Below, piece after piece: positions 27,404 to 36,861 of a DNA stretch of 64,000 nt (the stretch's first letter is position 1; the number at the start of each line of letters is the position of its first letter). The position numbers and the translations under genes were made by a program. The stretch comes from Candidatus Paceibacterota bacterium. Its GTDB lineage: Bacteria > Actinomycetota > Actinomycetes > Nanopelagicales > Nanopelagicaceae. The notes beneath the pieces were generated by a model. It did no database searches. It had not been told where the DNA came from and saw nothing but the letters and a program-made list of their open reading frames with translations. The stretch spans positions 620,001-684,000 of the forward strand of contig DATKUL010000002.1 of assembly GCA_035530615.1 (NCBI GenBank), in the 5' to 3' direction.

Positions 27404-30400
27404 TTAGACCAAACAATTCGGACCCAGAATCTCCTTCAGATCTGCGCTCAAACTAGGCGATGCCGTCACTCGGGCATCTAATTTCATCTCGGTACTTTTA
27501 CCTTGATCATCAAGTTGAAGATGCACGTCACGACTTCCTGGATGCGTTCTCAAAATTTCCCTGAGACGATCGACAATCGGAGGAGTGCACTGCGCTATTG
27601 GCATTTTGATGACGAGCGGACCGGCAGGTCCCTGGGTCACATCTGGAATTGTCATCTCAAGTGCCGTGAATCGAAGTTGGTCCTCGCGGCGATCTGCCTT
27701 GCCACGAATAATGACCACACGATCCTCCGTCAATGTCAACGCATACTGCGTATAGGTGTTTGAGAAGAAGAGGGCTTCAATCGAGCCTTCCAAATCCTCA
27801 ATCGTGACAATTGCCCAGGATGCTCCCTGACGAGTCACTTTCCTTTGTATTCCGGTGATGAGGCCACCGATAGTGACCATCTGTTCGTGAGAGCCACCTT
27901 CATCCAACAATTGACTGATCGAAACATCTGTCGCAGTCTTGAGTAGATGTTCAATCCCAAGAAGTGGGTGGTCTGAAACGTAAAGTCCCAGCATTTCGCG
28001 TTCGAAACTGAGCAACTGCGACTTTTCCCATTCACCGGTCGGAATAACCAAATCCAATGTGGAAATCTCTTCGATGGACTCTCCCCCGAAGAGATCGAAC
28101 TGTCCAATAGATTCGGCGCGCTTTGACTCAAGAATTGAATCAATGGCTTGCAGGTGGATCGCAAGCAGACCTTTTCTGGAAACATCAAACGAGTCGAATG
28201 CGCCTGCCTTGATCAGAGATTCAATGGTTTTCTTATTGCACACTTGTACATCCACTTTCGCCAAGAAATCTCCGAACGAAGTGAATCGACCCTTTGTCTC
28301 TCTCGACCTCTTTATCGAGGCAACAACGCCTTCACCCACGTTGCGAATGGCTACCAAGCCGAAGCGGATATCGGTGCCACGTGGAGTGTATTCCGCGTTT
28401 GACTCATTGACATCTGGCGGAAGTACTCGAATACCCATACGACGACACTCACTTAAGTAGAGTGCCGATTTATCTTTGTCATCTCGCACACTTGTGAGAA
28501 GGGCTGCCATATATTCAGTTGGATAGTTGGACTTCAAGTAGGCCGTCCAATAGGAGACGGTTCCGTAACCAGCACTATGTGCGCGGTTAAACGCATAATC
28601 CGAAAATGGAATCAGCGTCTGCCAAAGTTTCTCTATCGCCACATTGCTAAAGCCGTTTGCCTTCATTCCCGCTTCAAAGTGAACGTACTCTTTATCAAGG
28701 ATGAGACGATCTTTCTTACCCATCGCTTTGCGCAGTAAATCCGCGCGCCCCAAAGAGAACCCAGCCACCTTCTGTGCAATCGCCATGACCTGCTCTTGAT
28801 AGACGATGAGCCCATAGGTATCGCCCAGAATCTCCTGGAGTGGCTCTGAAAGTTCTGGATGGATCGGCTCGACCAGTTTTCTGCCATTCTTGCGATCGGC
28901 ATAGTTGTTATGCGCGTTTTCCCCCATTGGCCCAGGCCGATAGAGCGCGATAACGGCGCATATATCTTCAAAGGAATCCGGTGCCATGGAGCGGAGTAGG
29001 GCACGCATTGGCCCGCCGTCCAATTGGAAGACTCCCAATGTATCTCCGCGACCCAGTAATGCAAAGGTTTGAGGATCATCAAGGGTGAGTGATTCCAGAA
29101 CGACATCTTCATTTCGATTTGCTTTAATATTCAGTAGGCAGTCATCCAGGACGGAGAGATTTCTCAAGCCTAAGAAATCCATTTTTAAAAGCCCAATTGC
29201 CTCGCAAGCGCCCATATCAAATTGCGTGATAATTGCACCGTCAGCTTCGCGGCGGTGAATTGGAATCACTTCTAGTAGTGGCTCGCGTGAAAGTATGACG
29301 CCAGCCGCGTGCACACCCCATTGACGTTTGAGTCCCTCAAGACCAAGGGCGGTATCTACAACTCTCTTTGAATCTGGATCTGACTCATACAAGCTTCGAA
29401 ATTCGCTCGCCTCTACATATCGATCATTCTTTGGATCAAAAACTCCTGCGAGTGAAATATCTTTCCCCATAATCGCCGGCGGCAGAGCTTTCGTAAGTCG
29501 CTCGCCAATTGCGTATGGGTATCCTAAAACGCGACTCGAATCCTTAATCGCCTGCTTTGACTTGATCGTGCCATAGGTAATGATCTGAGCAACCCGGTCT
29601 TCACCATACTTTTGGGTTGCGTATCGGATCATTTCGCTTCGACGTCGCTCGTCGAAATCCAAATCGATATCAGGCATCGAGATACGTTCTGGGTTGAGGA
29701 ACCGCTCAAATAAAAGACCGTGTTTGATGGGATCCAGCGCGGTGATTCCCAAAGCGTAGGAGACCAATGAACCAGCCGCCGATCCGCGTCCCGGACCTAC
29801 TCGTATGCCCTCTTTCTTTGCATGCGCGACCAGATCCGCCACAACGAGGAAGTACCCCGGAAACCCCATCTTGATCATGACACCAAGTTCGTACTGCAAT
29901 CTCTCATAGTGAAGCGGCGGAATCTCTCCTCCCATTTTTTGAACAAGACCGTGTTCGGATTCCTTCCGTAGCCAGGAATCCTCAGTTTCGCCTTCAGGTA
30001 CTGTGAACTTGGGGAGCAAGTTCTCACCTTCGCGAAGAGACACGTTGCAGCGCTCGGCAATCAGTAATGTGTTATCGCAACTCTCGGGAATATCCTTAAA
30101 TAGTTCACGCATCTGCTCTGCTGTCTTGAGATAAAACTCTTGGTTTTCAAATTTAAATCTCTTTGGGTCGGCCAGCGTCGAGCCAGACTGGACGCAGAGT
30201 AAAACCTCGTGGGCTGATGCATCTTTGCGACGGGTGTAGTGAAGATCGTTGGTAGCCAGGAGTGGCAAATTCAGATCGCGTCCCAACTTGAGAAGGTCAG
30301 CCTTGACTCTCGCCTCAATTTCAATGTCGTGATCCATTATCTCCAAGAAGAAATTCTCTGGGCCAAAAATGTCGCGTAGCTCGCTGGCCGCTCGCCGTGC

Positions 30401-30895
30401 TTCAGCGTAAGCTCCCATGCGCAATCGAGTTTGGATTTCGCCGCCAGGGCAGCCCGTTGTTGCAATCAAACCCTTGGAATACTTCGAGAGTAGTTCGCGA
30501 TCCATGCGTGGCTTGTAGTAATAACCCTCCAACGAAGCGAGCGAGGAGAGGCGGAAAAGGTTTCCAAGACCTTCATTGTTCTCAGCCAGAATTGTCATGT
30601 GCGTATACGCGCCGCCGCCAGAAACATCATCTTCGCCGCCATCTGCCCATTTGACCCGGCGTTTATCAAATCGGGATTCGGGCGCAACGTACGCTTCAAT
30701 ACCAATGATCGGCTTTACGCCGGCTCTCTTCGCTTGCTTGTAAAAATCGTAAGCACCAAAAACATTCCCATGGTCAGTCATTGCAATCGCCGGCATATTT
30801 TGTTGGGCGACTTCTCCTACAAGATCACCTACGCGCGCAGCACCATCGAGCATCGAATACTCGGTGTGAACATGAAGATGAACGAAGGAGGCCAC
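27404..30895 (-). CDS. dnaE: DNA polymerase III alpha subunit (replicative)
   Basis: This is the main replicative polymerase. The 1163-aa protein has an N-terminal PHP domain (HLHVHTEYSMLDG at residues 6-18), catalytic aspartates in MPDIDLDFDERRR near 407, GRGSAAGSLV, tandem helix-hairpin-helix motifs, a clamp-binding motif QFDLF near 930 and a C-terminal OB fold (GGLITGIQRKVTRQG). The PHP metal ligands look intact, so it may proofread as mycobacterial DnaE1 does. GTG 30895 has no ribosome binding site but a TAGTCT box 8 nt upstream. It lies 18 nt after rluD. Confidence 0.97.
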   Translation of the reverse strand: MASFVHLHVHTEYSMLDGAARVGDLVGEVAQQNMPAIAMTDHGNVFGAYDFYKQAKRAGVKPIIGIEAYVAPESRFDKRRVKWADGGEDDVSGGGAYTHMTILAENNEGLGNLFRLSSLASLEGYYYKPRMDRELLSKYSKGLIATTGCPGGEIQTRLRMGAYAEARRAASELRDIFGPENFFLEIMDHDIEIEARVKADLLKLGRDLNLPLLATNDLHYTRRKDASAHEVLLCVQSGSTLADPKRFKFENQEFYLKTAEQMRELFKDIPESCDNTLLIAERCNVSLREGENLLPKFTVPEGETEDSWLRKESEHGLVQKMGGEIPPLHYERLQYELGVMIKMGFPGYFLVVADLVAHAKKEGIRVGPGRGSAAGSLVSYALGITALDPIKHGLLFERFLNPERISMPDIDLDFDERRRSEMIRYATQKYGEDRVAQIITYGTIKSKQAIKDSSRVLGYPYAIGERLTKALPPAIMGKDISLAGVFDPKNDRYVEASEFRSLYESDPDSKRVVDTALGLEGLKRQWGVHAAGVILSREPLLEVIPIHRREADGAIITQFDMGACEAIGLLKMDFLGLRNLSVLDDCLLNIKANRNEDVVLESLTLDDPQTFALLGRGDTLGVFQLDGGPMRALLRSMAPDSFEDICAVIALYRPGPMGENAHNNYADRKNGRKLVEPIHPELSEPLQEILGDTYGLIVYQEQVMAIAQKVAGFSLGRADLLRKAMGKKDRLILDKEYVHFEAGMKANGFSNVAIEKLWQTLIPFSDYAFNRAHSAGYGTVSYWTAYLKSNYPTEYMAALLTSVRDDKDKSALYLSECRRMGIRVLPPDVNESNAEYTPRGTDIRFGLVAIRNVGEGVVASIKRSRETKGRFTSFGDFLAKVDVQVCNKKTIESLIKAGAFDSFDVSRKGLLAIHLQAIDSILESKRAESIGQFDLFGGESIEEISTLDLVIPTGEWEKSQLLSFEREMLGLYVSDHPLLGIEHLLKTATDVSISQLLDEGGSHEQMVTIGGLITGIQRKVTRQGASWAIVTIEDLEGSIEALFFSNTYTQYALTLTEDRVVIIRGKADRREDQLRFTALEMTIPDVTQGPAGPLVIKMPIAQCTPPIVDRLREILRTHPGSRDVHLQLDDQGKSTEMKLDARVTASPSLSADLKEILGPNCLV

Positions 30896-30903
30896 GATTG
30901 GTG

Positions 30904-30909
30904 AGACTA
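30904..30909 (-). promoter_or_regulatory. -10 box candidate for leaderless dnaE
   Basis: TAGTCT on the minus strand ends 8 nt before the dnaE GTG, within the 18-nt gap after rluD. No Shine-Dalgarno is present. Confidence 0.4.
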
Positions 30910-30913
30910 GCCC

Positions 30914-31852
30914 TTATGTGCGAGCAGATGATTCAAGCAACGCCAGGGCTCTCTTTAAATCCTCTGGGTATGGGGCACGCAAATCCAGCAGCACATTGGT
31001 GACTGGGTGATGAAAACGCAGCTCTAATGCATGTAGCCAAGGTCGCGACATCCCCAGGCGTGCGGCGAGAGTGGGATCTGCACCATAGGTGAGATCCCCC
31101 ACAAGCGGATGACGGAGCGCTGAGAAATGGACTCGAATCTGATGAGTCCGCCCAGTCTCAAGTTCAACCTTAACCAGAGAGACTGCACGAAAAAACTCCA
31201 TAACCTCATAATGGGTGATACTCGTCTTTCCGCCAGCAACAACTGCAAATCGATAGTCCTCTTTCGGATGTCTATCAATTGGTGCATCGATGGTTCCTGT
31301 CGACGGATCCATATGACCTTGAACCAGCGCATGGTAAATCTTTTCGACTTCGCGGTTCTTGAATGCCGCTTTTAGAAATGTATAGGCTTGATCGGTTTTG
31401 GCAACGACCATCAGCCCGCTTGTACCGACGTCCAAGCGGTGGACAATTCCTGCTCGCTCAGCTGCACCACTTGTGGAGACCGAGTAACCTGCCGCGGTCA
31501 GTGCTCCTACAACTGTTGGGCCCGTCCATCCCGGACTGGGGTGAGCCGCACAACCAACTGGTTTATTAATAACAACGATGGCATCATCATCGTAAACAAC
31601 GGAGAGGCCTTCCAGCGGAGTTAAAGGTATTGGCGCCCCTACCGCAGTATCTGGCATCAGAATCTCGATCATCTGACCGGCAACCACACGGTCGGACTTC
31701 TGCATCGATTTGCCGTTGGTCTGTATCTCATCATCTTCTAATAATCGCGCGATCACGGTTCTGGAAAGACCCAATACCCGCGTTAGGGCACTATCTACGC
31801 GATCGCCGTCAACGCCTTCGGGGAGAACCAAGGTGCGATGTTCACGTGCCAT
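30914..31852 (-). CDS. rluD: RluD-family 23S rRNA pseudouridine synthase
   Basis: Enzymes of this family isomerise uridines of 23S rRNA, for example in helix 69. The 312-aa protein has an N-terminal S4 RNA-binding domain (VDGDRVDSALTRVLGLSR) and the catalytic domain with HRLDVGTSGLMVVAKT (catalytic Asp) and ETGRTHQIRVH. I chose ATG 31852, which overlaps the lspA end by 11 nt; two ATGs slightly upstream are possible. The exact target site cannot be told from sequence. Confidence 0.92.
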   Translation of the reverse strand: MAREHRTLVLPEGVDGDRVDSALTRVLGLSRTVIARLLEDDEIQTNGKSMQKSDRVVAGQMIEILMPDTAVGAPIPLTPLEGLSVVYDDDAIVVINKPVGCAAHPSPGWTGPTVVGALTAAGYSVSTSGAAERAGIVHRLDVGTSGLMVVAKTDQAYTFLKAAFKNREVEKIYHALVQGHMDPSTGTIDAPIDRHPKEDYRFAVVAGGKTSITHYEVMEFFRAVSLVKVELETGRTHQIRVHFSALRHPLVGDLTYGADPTLAARLGMSRPWLHALELRFHHPVTNVLLDLRAPYPEDLKRALALLESSART

Positions 31853-32381
31853 AAGGACCATCATCTCTTCGTCCCTGATCACCTGGTGAGGAGGGCGAAA
31901 TTGGAGAAATGTTACGGATTGAGAGTATCGCCGATAGGACGGCTGCGATCACAATTGCCGAATCTGCCAGATTAAAAATGGGCCAATGCGGCAGTTCGAT
32001 CCAATCGATGACCTGACCTCGGAATGCGCCCGGTTGCGACGATCCGCGAAATATGCGATCCGAAAGATTTCCGAGAGAACCTCCAAGAACTAGGCCAAAT
32101 ACATAAGCCCACGGCCGAGAGGTCAGACGTCTTGCCCAATATCCGATCGCACAAATGACGAGAATCGAAAAGGATGCCAGAAGTACTGCGCCACTCGTGG
32201 CAAAGCTAAACGCTGCTCCGGAGTTCTTTGCCAAAGTGAGTTTGAGAAAGTTGCCGAGAATTTTACGAGGTTCTTGACTTTCAAGAGTCGCTAATGCCCA
32301 TGCCTTGCTTCCAACATCTAGCAGCCACACGAGCCACGCGACCAGTAGGACGCGAATCCAATTTGGTGAATCTCGGCGCAA
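31842..32381 (-). CDS. lspA: Lipoprotein signal peptidase (signal peptidase II)
   Basis: LspA cuts the signal peptide of diacylglyceryl-modified lipoproteins, following Lgt. The protein has four membrane helices and the two aspartate motifs of the family, GGSLGNLSDRIFRG and FNLADSAIVIAAV, plus LAKNSGAAFSF. The frame is open far into the upstream gene; TTG 32381, two bases after its stop, gives a normal 179 aa. This start is less certain than the identification. Confidence 0.93.
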   Translation of the reverse strand: MRRDSPNWIRVLLVAWLVWLLDVGSKAWALATLESQEPRKILGNFLKLTLAKNSGAAFSFATSGAVLLASFSILVICAIGYWARRLTSRPWAYVFGLVLGGSLGNLSDRIFRGSSQPGAFRGQVIDWIELPHWPIFNLADSAIVIAAVLSAILSIRNISPISPSSPGDQGRRDDGPYGT

Positions 32382-32383
32382 TA

Positions 32384-33124
32384 TCAGCGCCGCTCTTCCT
32401 TCTGCTTGCAGGACATACACAAAGTCGCACGAGGAAAGACTTGGAGACGAGCCTTTCCAATCGGATTGCCACATTCTTCACATCGACCGTAGGTACGGTT
32501 ATCGATTCTTTCGAGAGCCCGTTCGGTCTGCAGCACCATGTCACGGGCATTAATCACCAGGGACATTTCGTGCTCACGCTCAAAGGTCTTAGTACCAGCG
32601 TCGGCTTGGTCGTCCCCGGCGCCTTCACCAGATTCACGAATAAGTGCATCCATCTCCAACTCAACAGAGGCCAATTCAGTTGTCAATCGAACCAACTCTT
32701 TAGCCAGAGATGTGCGAATAGTTTTTAATTCTGTAGCGCTCCATGGTGCTTCATTTTCCGCAACCACGACAGGGGAGGGAGCAACCTTGATGGGTTTGAG
32801 AGGTGGGGATTTCTTGCCATTCTTGGTTGGACGGGGTGGAGGCGGCATTACCAAGCGGCGCTCCTCAACGACTGGTGTCGCAACTACAGGGGTCAGGGCA
32901 GGAACCTCAACCGGTGCGGTCTTGGTAGGAAATGGGCGACCCGGAGACTTCTTCGCGGGCTTAGTTGCAACTGATTTGGCCGGTGCCTTCTTGGCCGGTG
33001 CCTTCTTGGCCGGTGCCTTCTTGGCAGGTGCCTTCTTGGCCGGTGCCTTCTTGGCAGGTGCCTTCTTGGCCGGTGCCTTCTTGGCCACTGATTTGGATGC
33101 TGCGCTCTTTTTCTTCAATGCCAC
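32384..33124 (-). CDS. DksA/TraR-type zinc-finger protein with Lys/Ala/Pro-rich N-terminal tail
   Basis: The 246-aa protein has two parts. Residues 1-100 are basic and carry seven AKKAP repeats (about residues 15-49), like histone H1 or HU tails, and should be disordered and bind nucleic acid. The rest has a coiled-coil helix pair and a C4 zinc finger (CEECG...CMSC, residues 215-239) of the DksA/TraR family, some members of which bind in the RNA polymerase secondary channel. Its place before lspA and near ileS is the usual actinobacterial one. GTG 33124 lacks a ribosome binding site but has a TAGGGT box 7 nt upstream. Whether it acts on RNA polymerase is unknown. Confidence 0.85.
   Translation of the reverse strand: MALKKKSAASKSVAKKAPAKKAPAKKAPAKKAPAKKAPAKKAPAKKAPAKSVATKPAKKSPGRPFPTKTAPVEVPALTPVVATPVVEERRLVMPPPPRPTKNGKKSPPLKPIKVAPSPVVVAENEAPWSATELKTIRTSLAKELVRLTTELASVELEMDALIRESGEGAGDDQADAGTKTFEREHEMSLVINARDMVLQTERALERIDNRTYGRCEECGNPIGKARLQVFPRATLCMSCKQKEERR
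32978..33082 (-). repeat. Seven 15-bp tandem repeats inside the DksA-like gene
   Basis: The plus-strand unit GGCCGGTGCCTTCTT is repeated seven times without gaps; units four and six have GGCAGG instead of GGCCGG. Each unit codes for AKKAP on the minus strand. Near identity at the DNA level suggests recent expansion, and copy number may vary between strains. Confidence 0.9.
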
Positions 33125-33131
33125 GCCGGGA

Positions 33132-33137
33132 ACCCTA
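33132..33137 (-). promoter_or_regulatory. -10 box candidate for the DksA-like gene
   Basis: TAGGGT on the minus strand lies 7 nt before the GTG start, with no ribosome binding site. The divergent ileS leader begins about 50 bp away. Confidence 0.4.
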
Positions 33138-33189
33138 TGCTGATATCGGAAAGAATGCCACTCTACGCGCTATGCAATACACTAAAACC

Positions 33190-33437
33190 TTCGCGAAAGG
33201 GCAATGACGAGGCCATCACCTTCGAGCTAGCCAGAAGAGACGCAAAGTTGCGAGGTAGAACTGGTACGCGAAAACAAGTCTAGGAGCCCGTTCTCCGGAT
33301 GACAAAGAGGCACGATCCCCCAGGTCAGTTCGACTAGGCAGTTGAGGGTGATCTGCAAGGCGGGTGGTACCGCGAACTCGAGAAATCGAGTCCGTCCCTC
33401 CATGGATATCAGTTCCTGATAGAAATTGGAGAGCGCG
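33190..33437 (+). promoter_or_regulatory. Ile T-box riboswitch, translational type, before ileS
   Basis: The T-box sequence GGGTGGTACCGCG lies at 33362-33374. It is followed by a hairpin ACTCGA-GAAA-TCGAGT (33376-33391) and CCGTCCC, which together form the antisequestrator that binds the tRNA 3' end. CTCCA (33398-33402) can instead pair with TGGAG (33427-33431), the ileS ribosome binding site, so uncharged tRNA-Ile should open translation. No U-run is present, so control is at translation. ATC at 33215-33217, inside a small stem GGC/GCC, is a candidate specifier codon. The 5' end is approximate; TACACT at 33178-33183 could be the -10 box. Confidence 0.9.
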
Positions 33438-36400
33438 ATGAGTTCATACCGACCAATTGGTGCACACGTGGATTTACCTGCCATGGAGCACTCGATTTTG
33501 GACTTCTGGAAAGCCAATTCTATTTTCACCAAGACTGTTGACGCCCGTACAGGTGCGAAGCCGTGGACTTTCTATGAGGGCCCGCCGACCGCCAATGGCG
33601 CGCCCGGCACACACCACATTGAAGCACGCGTCTTCAAAGATGTCTTCCCTCGATACCAAACCATGAAGGGCAATTACGTCGTGCGAAAAGCGGGATGGGA
33701 TTGTCATGGACTTCCGGTTGAAATTGCGGTTGAGAAAGAACTTGGATTCACCGGAAAGGGCGATATCGAGAAATACGGAATCATCGAATTCAATGCCAAA
33801 TGTCGCGAATCTGTGCAACGCCATGTGGGCGCATTTACAGAAATGACCCACCGAATGGGCTTCTGGGTAGATTTTGAGGAGGCTTACTGGACAATGTCTC
33901 CCGAGTACGTCGAAAGCGTGTGGTGGAGTCTGAAAGAAATCTGGAACAAGGGCTTGCTCGTTGAGGATCACCGGGTCGCACCATATTGCCCGCGGTGTGG
34001 GACCGGACTTTCCGATCATGAATTGGCACAGGGATACGAAACTGTCGTCGATCCATCAGTCTACGTGCGGTTTCCCATTACATCTGGACCCCTCGCGCAC
34101 CTAGGCGCCTCTCTCCTGGTATGGACTACGACGCCTTGGACCCTCGTGTCCAATACTGCAATCGCCGTTCATCCAGATGTCACCTACGTAGTCGTCGAAG
34201 AAACTACCGGGAATGGTGATAGCGAAACTAAGGAAGTACTGGTCGTCGCGGAAAATCTCATAAGTGTTCTCTCGGGTGAATTAAATATTCTTTTACATCT
34301 CAAAGGCTCAGATCTTGAAAGAACAACTTATCAACGACCATTTAGTTACGTCGATATTCCTGAATCCCATTTTGTCGTTTTGGCGAATTACGTCACCACG
34401 GAGGACGGAACAGGACTAGTCCATCAATCGCCGGCTTTCGGTGCTGACGATTTGATCGTGTGCCGAAATTACGGGTTGCCGGTCGTAAATCCCATTCGCG
34501 GAGACGGTACTTTCCTGCCCGAACTCGAACTTGTCGGCGGAATCTTCTTCAAAGAAGCCGACAAATTACTCGTGAAAGAATTAAAAAGGATCGGCGCTCT
34601 CTACAAACATCTCCAATACGAGCATCAATACCCACATTGCTGGAGATGTCACACGGTGCTTATGTACTACGCACAGCCTTCTTGGTACATCAGAACAACA
34701 TCGATTAAATCCGAATTGTTACGAGAGAACGAGAAAACCAATTGGTATCCAGAAACCATCAAGACAGGTCGATATGGCGATTGGCTCAACAACAACATTG
34801 ACTGGGCCTTATCCCGCAACCGCTACTGGGGTACCCCTCTTCCAATCTGGCGTTGCGAATCTGGACATACGATCTGCATCGGCTCACTCCAAGAATTAGG
34901 TGAGTTTGCAGGGATGGAACTGAGTTCACTTGATCCACACCGCCCCTTTGTAGACGACATCACGTGGTCGTGTTCGGAATGCGATCGTCAGATGATACGT
35001 GTGACCGAAGTGATCGACTGCTGGTACGACTCCGGGGCGATGCCATTTGCCCAGTGGGGTTATCCGCATCGCGAGGGTTCTGTTGAAAAATTCAAGGAGT
35101 CTTACCCAGCAGATTTTATCTGCGAAGCAATCGATCAGACTCGCGGATGGTTTTACACACTTATGACAATTGGAACACTCGTCTTTGACGAGAGTCCATA
35201 CAAAACTGTTCTCTGCCTGGGCCATCTACTCGACAAGAATGGTCGAAAGATGAGCAAGCATCTGGGAAATACTCTCGAACCAATTCCGCTCATGGACCAA
35301 CACGGTGCCGACGCGGTGCGTTGGTACATGCTTGCCGCTGGCTCCCCTTGGTCCCCTCGCAGAGTCGGACACGAGGCGATCAGCGATGTGGTGCGCAAAA
35401 CGCTACTGACTTACTGGAACACCGTTTCGTTTCTATCCATGTATGCGCATGCATCTGATTTCGATATGAAGCAAGCGCCGGAGATTTCAACGCGTCCACT
35501 CATGGATCGTTGGATTCATTCAGATTTGCAACAACTCATCATTGAAGTAGATGATGCGTTAAGCAACTTCGATTCTCAACGCGCAGGTAAGGCCCTTGCA
35601 ACATTCATCGATGACTTATCGAATTGGTACGTTCGTCGATCGAGAAGGAGATTCTGGGCCGGAGATGTTTCCGCCCTTGCCACCCTGCAAGAATCCCTCC
35701 ATACCTTGACCCTGCTTCTATCACCGATGATCCCTTTTATTACTGAACACGTCTGGCAAGAACTCATCCGACCAGTCACTCCAGGGGTACCGGAGTCGGT
35801 TCATTTGGCAGATTTTCCTACCTCCGATACAGCGGCAATCGACCAGTCGCTTTCTGCGCAAGTCGCCCAAACGCGGCGAATTGTCGAACTGGGTCGAGCT
35901 GCCCGTGCCGAATCCTCTGTGAAGATTAGACAACCGCTCAGTCGTGCGCTCATCTCTGCTACAGGTTGGGTTGATCTTCCAGTCGAGATGAAAGAACAGA
36001 TCGCGGACGAACTCAATGTCTTGCAGTTAGAAGATATTGCGCAAGCCGATGGCGACCTTGTCGATGTAACAGTGAAAGCCAATTTCCGGTCGCTCGGGGC
36101 AAAATATGGCTCCGCCGTACAGGAAATAGCGCGCTCCATTTCAGAGAGTTCACCTGACCAGATGGTTCAAGAACTCAGGACTCATGGATCGGTTGAGGTC
36201 GCATCCGCGAATGGGAAGTGGCTCATCCATCCTGAAGATCTTGTGATCACCGAACAGCCGCGCAGCGGCTGGACCGTCGTGAGTCACGATGCGGAAAGCG
36301 TGGCTCTCGATCTGCAATTGACCGACGAGTTGCTGGCGAAAGGTCAAGTGCGTGAAGTCATCCGCTTCCTCCAGGACGCCAGGAAAACTGACGGATTCGA

Positions 36401-36578
36401 TATAAGCGATCGGATTCATGTTCGCTATAACGCAAATTCCGATGTAAAAAAAGCAATCCTTGCCGCCTCCTCCCACATTCAGGGAGAAGTGCTAGCGCTG
36501 ACACTCGTCCAAGACTCACAACTGAGTCTTGGATCAAACGAACTCGGTCTTGCTGTTGAACTTGAAAGGAATATTTAA
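33438..36578 (+). CDS. ileS: Isoleucyl-tRNA synthetase
   Basis: IleRS charges tRNA-Ile and edits valine. The 1046-aa class I synthetase has the HIGH-region PTANGAPGTHHIEA at residues 50-63 and a KMSKH signature near 603-607. The CP1 editing domain shows TTTPWTLVSNTAIAVHPD, and the C-terminal anticodon domain follows. The HIGH region is of the eukaryote-like type 2 IleRS, a group that tends to resist mupirocin. ATG 33438 is preferred to a TTG at 33426 because GGAG lies 6 nt before it. It is one of few plus-strand genes here and its stop codon overlaps that of yggT. Confidence 0.97.
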   Translation: MSSYRPIGAHVDLPAMEHSILDFWKANSIFTKTVDARTGAKPWTFYEGPPTANGAPGTHHIEARVFKDVFPRYQTMKGNYVVRKAGWDCHGLPVEIAVEKELGFTGKGDIEKYGIIEFNAKCRESVQRHVGAFTEMTHRMGFWVDFEEAYWTMSPEYVESVWWSLKEIWNKGLLVEDHRVAPYCPRCGTGLSDHELAQGYETVVDPSVYVRFPITSGPLAHLGASLLVWTTTPWTLVSNTAIAVHPDVTYVVVEETTGNGDSETKEVLVVAENLISVLSGELNILLHLKGSDLERTTYQRPFSYVDIPESHFVVLANYVTTEDGTGLVHQSPAFGADDLIVCRNYGLPVVNPIRGDGTFLPELELVGGIFFKEADKLLVKELKRIGALYKHLQYEHQYPHCWRCHTVLMYYAQPSWYIRTTSIKSELLRENEKTNWYPETIKTGRYGDWLNNNIDWALSRNRYWGTPLPIWRCESGHTICIGSLQELGEFAGMELSSLDPHRPFVDDITWSCSECDRQMIRVTEVIDCWYDSGAMPFAQWGYPHREGSVEKFKESYPADFICEAIDQTRGWFYTLMTIGTLVFDESPYKTVLCLGHLLDKNGRKMSKHLGNTLEPIPLMDQHGADAVRWYMLAAGSPWSPRRVGHEAISDVVRKTLLTYWNTVSFLSMYAHASDFDMKQAPEISTRPLMDRWIHSDLQQLIIEVDDALSNFDSQRAGKALATFIDDLSNWYVRRSRRRFWAGDVSALATLQESLHTLTLLLSPMIPFITEHVWQELIRPVTPGVPESVHLADFPTSDTAAIDQSLSAQVAQTRRIVELGRAARAESSVKIRQPLSRALISATGWVDLPVEMKEQIADELNVLQLEDIAQADGDLVDVTVKANFRSLGAKYGSAVQEIARSISESSPDQMVQELRTHGSVEVASANGKWLIHPEDLVITEQPRSGWTVVSHDAESVALDLQLTDELLAKGQVREVIRFLQDARKTDGFDISDRIHVRYNANSDVKKAILAASSHIQGEVLALTLVQDSQLSLGSNELGLAVELERNI

Positions 36579-36859
36579 AGTTGAGAAACCACTGGTATCA
36601 GTAACTGCACGGCAAAAAAGAGAACCAAAAATGAGAGATCGAGGCTGACCGAACCCAGCCGTAACGGTGGAATGAACTTACGCACGAGGGCTGTCGGCTT
36701 GTCGGTGATTGCGTAGATAGCCTCAGCCAAATACAGAACCATGCCTTTCGGGCGCCACGAACGGGAAAATAAGCGGATGTAATCCAAAATTAAACGCCCA
36801 AGCAGAGCCAGCAAGAAAATCCGAAGTACCAGAACTAAATATGTACCTATATGAACCAT
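36575..36859 (-). CDS. yggT: YggT-family membrane protein
   Basis: The 94-aa protein has two YggT-type membrane segments (residues 7-27 and 72-92) joined by a loop containing RLILDYIRLFSRSWRP and the ITDKPTALVRKFIPP motif of the family. The function is unknown; it is linked to division and osmotic stress by its constant place after sepF. It starts 2 nt after the sepF stop. Its stop codon overlaps that of ileS. In most actinobacteria divIVA follows; here it does not. Confidence 0.92.
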   Translation of the reverse strand: MVHIGTYLVLVLRIFLLALLGRLILDYIRLFSRSWRPKGMVLYLAEAIYAITDKPTALVRKFIPPLRLGSVSLDLSFLVLFFAVQLLIPVVSQL

Positions 36860-36861
36860 CT

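Noticed and set aside
32978-33082. Possible CRISPR-like array
   Set aside because: The 15-bp units are contiguous without spacers and keep the reading frame of a real gene.
32538-33207. Plus-strand frames with Gly/Ala or Pro/Trp repeats near 33 kb
   Set aside because: They are the other-strand reading of the AKKAP-coding tandem repeat in the DksA-like gene.
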